A stretch of 64,000 nt of DNA, taken from Rhodococcus sp. NBC_00297 (lineage in GTDB: Bacteria > Actinomycetota > Actinomycetes > Mycobacteriales > Mycobacteriaceae). The position numbers were made by a program, and so were the translations under genes. The notes under the pieces were generated by a model. The model did no database searches. It worked only from the letters and a program-made list of their open reading frames with translations, and was not told where the DNA came from. Shown here piece after piece: positions 57,750 through 64,000 of the stretch. The DNA is taken from assembly GCF_036173065.1 (NCBI RefSeq), contig NZ_CP108041.1:496001-560000 (forward strand), in the 5' to 3' direction. Within the stretch, counting starts at the first letter, position 1, and each line of letters starts with the position of its first letter.

Positions 57750-58922
57750 TCAGTACGCGCGGTGACGCTGCGGCGTCGACTGCGGCGCGGACGCGTGTCG
57801 GCCCTCCGCGTCGGGGAAATCGTCCGCCATCATCGCCGCCAGGTCCATGAAGGCGGCGCGCGTGCGGGGGCGCAGTCGATCGAGATCGACGACGGAGCCC
57901 TCCGCCAGATGATCGTCGAAGGGAATCACCACGACGGCGCGGCAGCGCGCGAGGAAGTGCCGGGTGAGTTCGTCCATGTCGATGCTCGCGGCGCCCGGTC
58001 GGTGGGCGCTGATGACGACGACGGTCCGCTCGACGAGGTGCGCGTACCCGTGCAGCCCGAGCCAGTCGAGGGTCGCGGCGGCGCTCTTGGCGCCGTCGAC
58101 CGCCGGCGAGCTGACGAGCACCAGTGCGTGCGCCAGCGACAGCACCCCCTCCATCGCCGAGTGCATAATGCCCGTGCCGCAGTCGGTGAGGATCAGGTTG
58201 TAGTGCGCTCGAAGGGTGTCGATGACCGCGCGGTAGTCCTGTTCGGTGAACGCCTCCGACGCGGCCGGGTCACGCTCCCCCGCGACGACCTCGAGACGAC
58301 TCGACGACTGGGAGGTGTGCTCCCTGATGTCGGCGTAACTCCGGATGGTCGGCCGGGCAGCGAGGAGATCGCGCACCGTGGACATCGTCTGCCGCGGGAC
58401 GCGCTCCCCCAGCGTTCCGAAGTCGGGGTTCGCGTCGACGGCGATGACGTCGTCGCGTCGCAAGGAAGCGAACACCGACCCCAGCCCGACGGTGACGGTC
58501 GTCTTGCCCACCCCGCCCTTGAGGGACAGGAAGGCGATCCGGTAATCGCTGCGCAGCGGTTGTCGAATGCGGTCGATCTGGTGGCGACGCTCCGCCTCGG
58601 AGGCGACCGCACCACGGCCACCCGGTCGCCCACTGCCCAGGACGCGATCCAGGGTGCGGCGCCACCCCGGCCGAGTGGAGGACGGGGCCGGCGAGACGAA
58701 GGGCGACCCGGGTCGGCGCACCGGACTCTCCGCACCGAAGGCGGCCGAGTCGCGTCGCGGATCGGCGAGGCCCGGATGGTGCGGTGCGGGAACGTGGGAG
58801 GGCGGAACGGACGGCCGAGAGAATCGTTCCGGTTCGGGCGGAGACCAGGGTCCGTTCGTACCCGCCCGGCTGCCGGGACCTGAGGAGTGCGGGCTGTCGT
58901 CTCGACGATCCACGGTCCCCAC
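57750..58922 (-). CDS. MinD/ParA-like ATPase with Pro-rich N-terminus
   Basis: 390 aa, GTG at 58922. The first 125 residues are Pro/Ser/Arg rich and likely disordered. The deviant Walker A SLKGGVGKTTVTVGLG (near 134) and VIAVDANPDFGTLGERV mark a MinD/ParA ATPase; DCGTGIMHSAMEGVL and LVLVSSPAVDGAKSAAATLDWL follow. Such proteins position division or secretion machinery; EspI-like type VII secretion relatives share this layout, but no secretion genes are nearby. No ParB partner is visible. Confidence 0.8.
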   Translation of the reverse strand: MGTVDRRDDSPHSSGPGSRAGTNGPWSPPEPERFSRPSVPPSHVPAPHHPGLADPRRDSAAFGAESPVRRPGSPFVSPAPSSTRPGWRRTLDRVLGSGRPGGRGAVASEAERRHQIDRIRQPLRSDYRIAFLSLKGGVGKTTVTVGLGSVFASLRRDDVIAVDANPDFGTLGERVPRQTMSTVRDLLAARPTIRSYADIREHTSQSSSRLEVVAGERDPAASEAFTEQDYRAVIDTLRAHYNLILTDCGTGIMHSAMEGVLSLAHALVLVSSPAVDGAKSAAATLDWLGLHGYAHLVERTVVVISAHRPGAASIDMDELTRHFLARCRAVVVIPFDDHLAEGSVVDLDRLRPRTRAAFMDLAAMMADDFPDAEGRHASAPQSTPQRHRAY

Positions 58923-59056
58923 CCTCCTGTCGACGGTCTGCTCCGATTGCCGATCAGGGACGAACGGTGTGGTTCACAGCGCCGGCACGGTCACATCCCC
59001 CGTGCAGACGGTACCAAACGTGCACGAGCGTGCGAGGTGGTCGACAGGACCCGACG

Positions 59057-60031
59057 TCAGGCTCGCGGATGCGCCTGATCGTGGACCGCGCGCAGCCGCT
59101 CCACGGAGACATGGGTGTAGATCTGCGTCGTGGCGAGCGACGCGTGCCCGAGCAGTTCCTGCACCACGCGGAGATCGGCGCCGCCCTCGAGCAGGTGGGT
59201 CGCGGCGGAGTGTCGGAGGCCGTGCGGACCCAGGTCCGGGGCACCGGGCACGGCGGACAGCACCTCGTGCACCACCGAGCGCGCCTGTCGCTGATTCAGG
59301 CGTCCGCCGCGACGCCCCAGGAGCAGGGCCGCGCCGGAGTCCGGTGTGGCCAGGGCGGGGCGGCCCACGGTCGACCACTGCGCCACCGCGTCCTCCGCGG
59401 GCGCGCCGAACGGTACGACGCGTTCCTTGTCGCCCTTGCCGAGGACGCGGAGCACCCGTCTGTCGAGATCCACGTCGTCCACGTCGAGACCGCACAGTTC
59501 GCCGACCCGGATTCCGGTCGCGTACAGGAGCTCGACGACGACCCTGTCGCGCAAGGCCATCGGATCCTGTTGCTCGGCACCGGATGTCGCGGCCGTCATC
59601 GCGTCCCGAGCGTCACGCTCACGCAGCACACCCGGGAGCGTCCGACGCGACGGCGGTGCCGACAGTCGCACCGCCGGGTCCGCGGTGAGTGCTCCGACGG
59701 TGCACGACCACGCGGTGAAGGTGCGCGCCGAACTCGCTCGACGCGCGAGAGTCGAGCGGGACACTCCCGCGACCGACATCGAGGCGAGCCACGAGCGCAG
59801 GGAGCGAAGTGTGATCACGTCGTCGAGTGCCGCGGACGGATCACCGTGCGCGTCTCGACAGAAGCCGATCAGAGCACGGGCGTCGCCGACGTACGCGCGC
59901 ACGGTGTGCTCGGAGCGGTTGCGTTGCAGAGCGAGATGCTCGGTGAATCTCGCGAGGAGCGCGAGATCGTCAGGATTCGCTGGCAGCGAGTTCTCGCTTC
60001 CAGGTGCGGAATCCCTCCTCGGTGCGGCCAC
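59057..60031 (-). CDS. xerC: Tyrosine recombinase XerC
   Basis: 324 aa. It resolves chromosome dimers at dif together with XerD. The SAM-like N-domain (about 25-110) precedes the catalytic domain with TGIRVGEL (Arg), [10 protein letters not shown] (Lys), [15 protein letters not shown] (His, Arg), LLGHAS (His) and IYTHVS (Tyr nucleophile). GTG at 60031 is the only usual start in frame, so the gene overlaps the siderophore-interacting protein gene by 62 nt. Confidence 0.94.
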   Translation of the reverse strand: MAAPRRDSAPGSENSLPANPDDLALLARFTEHLALQRNRSEHTVRAYVGDARALIGFCRDAHGDPSAALDDVITLRSLRSWLASMSVAGVSRSTLARRASSARTFTAWSCTVGALTADPAVRLSAPPSRRTLPGVLRERDARDAMTAATSGAEQQDPMALRDRVVVELLYATGIRVGELCGLDVDDVDLDRRVLRVLGKGDKERVVPFGAPAEDAVAQWSTVGRPALATPDSGAALLLGRRGGRLNQRQARSVVHEVLSAVPGAPDLGPHGLRHSAATHLLEGGADLRVVQELLGHASLATTQIYTHVSVERLRAVHDQAHPRA

Positions 60032-60713
60032 GACGCCAGTATCCCGATATCGAGGCCCATTCCGCAGTCACGCCACGCTCTTTGCGGATGTAAGGCCGGA
60101 TCTCGTGCATCACCGACTGCGCTTCACCGTGCACGAAGACATGAGGCTGACCGGGCAGCCACTCCACCGCACGGACGGCGGCGGCCAGCGGTGAGCCACC
60201 CGGATCCTGGTCGCGGTACACCCAGCGGATGTCGGCAGAGGTCGGCGCCGCGATCTCGACGCGGTCCTCCGGACTCGCTGCTTCGAGCACCACTCGCGCG
60301 ACGGCTCCCTCGGGAAGCGCCGCGAGGGCTGCGGAGATGGCGGGCACGCCCGTCTCGTCGCCGGCGAGAAGGTGCCAGTCTGCGTCCGCACGAGGCGAGT
60401 ACGCGCCGGCGGGACCGAAGAACGAGAGCTGGTCCCCCGCCGCGGCGCTCAGCGCCCACGGGCCGGCGACACCCTCGTCGCCGTGGACGACGAAGTCGAT
60501 GGCGACTTCGCGGGCCTGCGTGTCCACCGATCGCACCGTGTAGGTGCGCAACGTCGGCTCGTCGGCGTCACCGAAGTGCAGCTTGACGTAGCTGTCGGTG
60601 AACTCGGACGGCGCGAACTCGTCGAAGTTCGCACCGCCGAGCACCACGCGCACCATGTGCGGGGTGAGCCGCTCGGTGCGGAGAACGGTCAGGGTGGTCA
60701 GTCGTCGCGCCAC
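59970..60713 (-). CDS. viuB: Siderophore-interacting protein (ferric-siderophore reductase, ViuB type)
   Basis: 247 aa. FAD-dependent reductase family releasing iron from siderophores. FAD-binding RTYTVR, the SIP-domain [17 protein letters not shown] and the C-terminal [24 protein letters not shown] are typical. GTG at 60713 has GGAGGT upstream. A DtxR-type iron box lies 48-66 bp upstream. Position between xerC and dprA matches mycobacterial viuB (Rv2895c). Confidence 0.9.
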   Translation of the reverse strand: MARRLTTLTVLRTERLTPHMVRVVLGGANFDEFAPSEFTDSYVKLHFGDADEPTLRTYTVRSVDTQAREVAIDFVVHGDEGVAGPWALSAAAGDQLSFFGPAGAYSPRADADWHLLAGDETGVPAISAALAALPEGAVARVVLEAASPEDRVEIAAPTSADIRWVYRDQDPGGSPLAAAVRAVEWLPGQPHVFVHGEAQSVMHEIRPYIRKERGVTAEWASISGYWRRGRTEEGFRTWKRELAASES

Positions 60714-60760
60714 AGGGCACCTCCATCGGGTACGGGCCTTGCCGCCGGTGGGGCGCAAGA

Positions 60761-60779
60761 CGTGGTTAGCCTACCCTAA
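60761..60779 (-). promoter_or_regulatory. DtxR/IdeR iron box upstream of the siderophore-interacting gene
   Basis: Read leftward, the 19-mer TTAGGGTAGGCTAACCACG matches the consensus TTAGGTTAGGCTAACCTAA at 15 of 19 positions. It lies between lsr2 and the SIP gene and predicts iron-dependent repression of the SIP gene and possibly xerC. Confidence 0.8.
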
Positions 60780-60803
60780 TTCGTCGACCGGCCCCACGAC
60801 AGG

Positions 60804-61148
60804 TCAGTGCGCGGCGTCGTACGCGTCCTGGATCTCCTGGCTGATGCGCCCGCGGGTGCTGACCTCGAAGCCGTTCTCCTTGGCCCACGCCCGCACGTCC
60901 TGCAGATTCTGGCGGCCCTTCTTCGGCGCCGCGGCGGACCCGTTCCGGCGAGACTTCTTGCCGCCCACCTTCTCCGCGTGTTCGATCCAGAATGCGAATT
61001 GGTCGTACAACTCGTTGGCGTGCTTGCTGTTGAGATCGATCGAATAGGACACGCCTCCGACCGCGAACTCGACCGTCTCGCCCTGCCCGTCCTTGATGAG
61101 TGAACCGTCGACATCGTCGATCATTTGGACGGTGGTGCGTCGTGCCAT
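60804..61148 (-). CDS. lsr2: Lsr2 nucleoid-associated protein
   Basis: 114 aa. Lsr2 binds AT-rich DNA and silences foreign genes in actinobacteria. The N-terminal dimerisation half MARRTTVQMIDDVDGS and the C-terminal DNA-binding part VRAWAKENGFEVSTRGRISQEIQDAYDAA with RGR at 99-101 are complete. ATG at 61148 has GGAG upstream. It stands next to a DNA methyltransferase; M. tuberculosis has its lsr2 elsewhere (Rv3597c), so this may be an additional paralogue. Confidence 0.93.
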   Translation of the reverse strand: MARRTTVQMIDDVDGSLIKDGQGETVEFAVGGVSYSIDLNSKHANELYDQFAFWIEHAEKVGGKKSRRNGSAAAPKKGRQNLQDVRAWAKENGFEVSTRGRISQEIQDAYDAAH

Positions 61149-61256
61149 TGTTCTGCGCTCCTCGATACCGGGTGGAGAAAGAATTTCCTCCAAGATAACA
61201 GCCGAGATGGCCGACATCGTGACACCGACCCGACACCGCCCTGACAACATCCGAAT

Positions 61257-61274
61257 CACGACATCTCGGTCGTG
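61257..61274. promoter_or_regulatory. Inverted repeat between lsr2 and the methyltransferase
   Basis: CACGAC (61257-61262) and GTCGTG (61269-61274) are exact inverted copies around 6 nt; GAAT and ATTC extend the match with one bulged base. It lies in the shared divergent region. Possible operator; not linked to a known regulator. Confidence 0.4.
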
Positions 61275-61398
61275 AATTCGACGACCTGTTGTTCGTGACC
61301 GACACGGGACGATCGGGCTCACCGCGGTCGCCGGTACTGTGACGGACGCAAACTCGACGCGGCCACTCCCGTCGACGTCGGCCACGAAGGGTTCACGG

Positions 61399-62730
61399 AT
61401 GACCGCACAGAGTTTCTCGGAAACGCGTGCCGTGTCGTCGACGACGAGACCGGCCGGTTCGCTGACCTTCGTCGATCTCTTCAGCGGTGCGGGCGGAATG
61501 AGTTGCGGCTTCGCACGACACGGCGCCTTCGATGTCGTCGGCGCGGCGGACGCACAACTGGGTAAACCGAGCAGTGCGCGCGGATCTCTCGAATGCAATG
61601 CGTCCTACGAGGCGAATATCGGAACGGTGCCGCACGCCGTGGATCTTTCCGCTGTCACCGGGGCCGAGTTGGCGCGACTCTTCGCCCCGCGTCTGAACGG
61701 ACGACCACTCGACGTACTCAGCGCGTGCCCGCCGTGCACCGGCTTCTCCCGTGCAAATCCTCGAAATCATCTCACCGACGATCCACGCAATTCGCTCGTG
61801 ACCCGTGTCGCCGACTCCGTCGAGGCTCTGCGCCCGATCGTCCTCGTCATGGAAAACGCACGAGAATTGGTCGGCGGTAATTTCCGTGGTCATCTCGACG
61901 CGTTGGCTCTGCGGTTGGATCACCTCGGCTACGACGTCGATGCCTCGGTGCACATGCTCAGTACGGTCGGCTTACCGCAACGACGCGAGAGATCCCTGGT
62001 GGTCGCGGTGCGGCGCGATCACGAATTGCACACTCTTTCCGAATTGTGGGAGGGCACGACCATCGCACCGGAGGCGATCACGGTGCGTCGCGCGATCGGC
62101 CACCTGCCCCGCGTCGAGGCCGGTGAGACGGCGTCCGGCGATCCGATGCACCTCTCGCCCAGCATCGGTCGTGAGTCGACCCGCCGCCGCCTCCACGCCC
62201 TCCCCCACGACGGCGGTTCCTGGCTCGACCTCAGGTCCGCCCCCGGCGGCGACGACCACCTGACGCCCGCGATGCAGCGCCTCGTCGCCGCCGGGCGCCT
62301 GGGGTCGCACCCCGACGTCTACGGCCGACTGTGGTGGGACCGTCCCGCGCCCACCGTCAAACGGGAGTGCGCCCACTTCGGCAACGGCCGCTACACCCAC
62401 CCCGAGCAGGACCGGCTGTGCACGGTGCGAGAGTTGGCCCTGCTGAACGGTTTTCCGGACGACTACGTGTTCCGCGCGCGATCGCTGTCGAACATGTACC
62501 GCCACATCGGGGACGCGGTACCGCCGCTCGTGTCCGCTCAGCTCGCCGCGCTGTGCACCTGGATCATCAGCGGCGTCAAGCCGGACCTGCGCGACGCGAT
62601 CCTGCCCGGCACCTCCCTGCGGGCAGAGGACCTGCTCCCGGCACAGCCCTCACCGGATCTTCTCGATGCGCACCCATCCCGCCTCGTCGCGGCCGGCGTG
62701 TCCCTCGATCTCGAGGACCACCAGCGCTGA
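61399..62730 (+). CDS. Orphan C5-cytosine DNA methyltransferase
   Basis: 443 aa. All main m5C motifs are seen: I FVDLFSGAGGMSCGF (residues 24-38), IV CPPCTGFS (catalytic Cys113), VI VLVMENARE, VIII QRRERSLVVAV, IX RPAPTVKRECAHFGNGRYTHPEQDRLCTVRELALLNGFP and X MYRHIGDAVPP. Motif IV has Thr where PCQ is common. ATG at 61399 has GAAGGG upstream; GTG at 61339 would add 20 residues. No restriction enzyme or Vsr lies nearby. The first half is less GC-rich than its neighbours, suggesting transfer. Its 3' end overlaps dprA by 81 bp. Confidence 0.88.
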   Translation: MTAQSFSETRAVSSTTRPAGSLTFVDLFSGAGGMSCGFARHGAFDVVGAADAQLGKPSSARGSLECNASYEANIGTVPHAVDLSAVTGAELARLFAPRLNGRPLDVLSACPPCTGFSRANPRNHLTDDPRNSLVTRVADSVEALRPIVLVMENARELVGGNFRGHLDALALRLDHLGYDVDASVHMLSTVGLPQRRERSLVVAVRRDHELHTLSELWEGTTIAPEAITVRRAIGHLPRVEAGETASGDPMHLSPSIGRESTRRRLHALPHDGGSWLDLRSAPGGDDHLTPAMQRLVAAGRLGSHPDVYGRLWWDRPAPTVKRECAHFGNGRYTHPEQDRLCTVRELALLNGFPDDYVFRARSLSNMYRHIGDAVPPLVSAQLAALCTWIISGVKPDLRDAILPGTSLRAEDLLPAQPSPDLLDAHPSRLVAAGVSLDLEDHQR

Positions 62731-63807
62731 CCGCACCGCCGACACGGGCACGCCGGAGTCCACGGACAGTTGCTGCACCGTTCGGGCTCCCGTGGCCGGG
62801 AACGCGTCCAGCACGCGGGCGGGAGTCTGCGGCAGGCGATCGAGATCGCGGCCGAACAGGGCGTCCCGGTCGTCGTCGTCCTCGACACCCGCACCCACCG
62901 CACCCGCCTCGGCCACCACGTCCCGGGCACCCGTCACCAGACGCGCTTCGCCCTCGCGGATCATCCGGTGGCACCCCGTCGACGACGCGGACGTCACCGG
63001 CCCCGGTACCGCCATGACCGGTCGCCCCAGTGCCCGTGCCCACGACGCCGTGTTACGCGCCCCGCTGCGCCATCCCGCCTCGACCACGACCACGCCGTCA
63101 CACAGTGCGGCCACCAGCCTGTTGCGGGAGAGGAAGCGGTACCGGGCGGGTGGTGTGCCCGGCGGATACTCCGACACCACCGCACCCGTCTCCGACACTC
63201 TCCGCAGCAGACGCTCGTGCCCCGCCGGGTACGCCCGGTCGACGCCGCACGCCAGCACCGCCACCGTGCAGCCGCCCACGCCCAGCGCGGCGCGATGCGC
63301 CGCACCGTCGATGCCGTACGCGCCGCCGGAGACCACCGTCCACCCGTCCACGGCCAGGTCTCCCGCGATCTCACCCGTCACGTGCTCCCCGTAGCTCGTC
63401 GCGGCGCGCGTTCCCACCACGGCCACCGCCCGCTCCGTGGACGACGCCACCGGCGCCGGACCCACCACCCACAACGCCAACGGCGCACCGCCGTCGCTAG
63501 TGGGCAGAGCCCCGTCCGGCCGCTCGAATCCGAGGAACCGCCAGGCGGGCCACTCCTCGTCCGACGGCACCACCAGTCGACCGTCCATCGCAGCCATCAG
63601 GTCGAGGCTCGCCGCGGCGGTGTCGAGATGTGCCCGCGCCGACACGCGGTCCCACACCGCCTTCGGAACGTCCCCGGTGCGCATCGTCGCCGCGGCGTCC
63701 ACCACTCCGCGCGAGGCAATGAGCTGCTCGACGGCGCGCGACGGACCCTGCACCACCGTCGAGACGTACGCCCACGCCAGGGTCTCCGGATTCTGCGCTC
63801 CACTCAC
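62650..63807 (-). CDS. dprA: DNA-processing protein DprA
   Basis: 385 aa. DprA loads RecA on incoming single-stranded DNA. The Rossmann core is clear: VAVVGTRAATSYGEHVT, SGGAYGIDGAAHRAAL, CGVDRAYPAGHERLL, EYPPGTPPARYRFLSRNRLVAALCDGVVVVEAGWRSGARNTA and VPGPVTS. A C-terminal winged helix (about 325-385) ends the chain. GTG at 63807 overlaps the yifB stop by 4 nt. Confidence 0.93.
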   Translation of the reverse strand: MSGAQNPETLAWAYVSTVVQGPSRAVEQLIASRGVVDAAATMRTGDVPKAVWDRVSARAHLDTAAASLDLMAAMDGRLVVPSDEEWPAWRFLGFERPDGALPTSDGGAPLALWVVGPAPVASSTERAVAVVGTRAATSYGEHVTGEIAGDLAVDGWTVVSGGAYGIDGAAHRAALGVGGCTVAVLACGVDRAYPAGHERLLRRVSETGAVVSEYPPGTPPARYRFLSRNRLVAALCDGVVVVEAGWRSGARNTASWARALGRPVMAVPGPVTSASSTGCHRMIREGEARLVTGARDVVAEAGAVGAGVEDDDDRDALFGRDLDRLPQTPARVLDAFPATGARTVQQLSVDSGVPVSAVRSALVVLEIEGHAGRDEAGWVRIEKIR

Positions 63808-64000
63808 ACGCCACTCCCCTGTTCGCGAAAACTCATCGCCGACGCCACGCACTCGGGTCCCGGAGACATCCGCCCCTCGAGGTCGCCGAGCGTCCAGGCC
63901 AAGCGCAGGATGCGGTCCGCGCCCCGCGCCGTGATGCCACCGCGCCGCAGCGCCCGTTCGATCGGAATCAATGCTTCGCGTTCGAGCCGGAAGCGCTGGC
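63804..64000 (-). CDS. yifB: YifB/ComM family Mg-chelatase-like ATPase, C-terminal end (cut by window edge)
   Basis: Only the last 65 residues are present; the gene continues past the right edge. The visible part, EREALIPIERALRRGGITARGADRILRLAWTLGDLEGR, is the C-terminal helical domain of YifB/ComM, a AAA+ helicase of transformation in other bacteria. Its stop overlaps the dprA start by 4 nt, the conserved yifB-dprA pair. Confidence 0.85.
   Translation of the reverse strand, partial: QRFRLEREALIPIERALRRGGITARGADRILRLAWTLGDLEGRMSPGPECVASAMSFREQGSGV

Noticed and set aside
57750..58922. Plasmid-type ParA partition gene
   Set aside because: No ParB partner or parS-like repeats, and surrounded by core genes.

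Overview
The window is high-GC actinobacterial chromosome and reads as a Rhodococcus-like member of the Mycobacteriales. The evidence is the dense use of GTG starts, 4-nt GTGA/ATGA gene overlaps, a mycothione reductase, Lsr2, a PptT-type phosphopantetheinyl transferase, and a gene order that follows, with gaps, the Mycobacterium tuberculosis stretch from ribF to yifB. It is almost entirely core chromosome. I saw no tRNA, rRNA, CRISPR array, IS element or prophage.

Layout. (1) 1-11.8 kb: 5' part of ribF and a divergent MntR-like regulator, then a long leftward block: truB, pptT, pptH, a MATE exporter, nrnA, rbfA, a DUF503 gene, infB, ylxR, nusA and rimP. Many of these genes overlap by exactly 4 nt. 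(2) 11.9-22.3 kb: a Tat-type lipoprotein with a ferritin-like partner, proS with a coupled unknown gene, yaaA with a DUF2786 gene, an EfpA-like exporter, siroheme synthase, a PhoD-like phosphatase and a small HTH regulator that looks leaderless. (3) 22.3-29.2 kb: a secreted pentapeptide-repeat protein, then cobB, cobO and a fused ChlI/ChlD-type chelatase behind a cobalamin riboswitch, then a GNAT protein and mqo. (4) 29.4-36.9 kb, rightward: an alpha/beta hydrolase coupled to mycothione reductase, a stand-alone seven-repeat RCC1-like protein, a DUF222/HNH (13E12-type) protein, a leftward hydrolase, and a GntR-ABC transporter cassette behind a 24-bp palindrome. (5) 36.9-47.9 kb: cobQ, map, a penicillin-binding lipoprotein, a GNAT protein, ispG, rip1, dxr and rlmN leftward, with small rightward genes between them. 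(6) 48-57.7 kb: LapA-like and CitE-like proteins, a UvrA-like ABC protein, a methyltransferase, then cdsA, frr, pyrH, tsf and rpsB leftward. (7) 57.2-64 kb: an M23 peptidase, a MinD-like ATPase, xerC overlapping an iron-boxed siderophore-interacting protein, lsr2, an orphan m5C DNA methyltransferase, dprA and the 3' end of yifB.

How the genes work together. Translation and ribosome assembly dominate (infB, nusA, rimP, rbfA, truB, proS, frr, tsf, rpsB, rlmN, map). A second theme is tetrapyrrole and cobalamin synthesis (cysG, cobB, cobO, chelatase, cobQ), partly under riboswitch control. The MEP isoprenoid pathway is represented by ispG and dxr around the Rip1 protease. Metal control appears twice: an Mn-type DtxR regulator at the left end and a DtxR/IdeR iron box at the right end.

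The parts that depart from the conserved core are the RCC1-like protein, the 13E12 protein, the GntR-ABC cassette and the lsr2/methyltransferase insertion. No element is clearly a new biological system. The best candidates for a second look are lsr2 next to the cytosine methyltransferase, the RCC1-like propeller, and the operator-controlled ABC cassette. Domain and synteny statements come from recognising sequences and remembered family knowledge, not from database searches.
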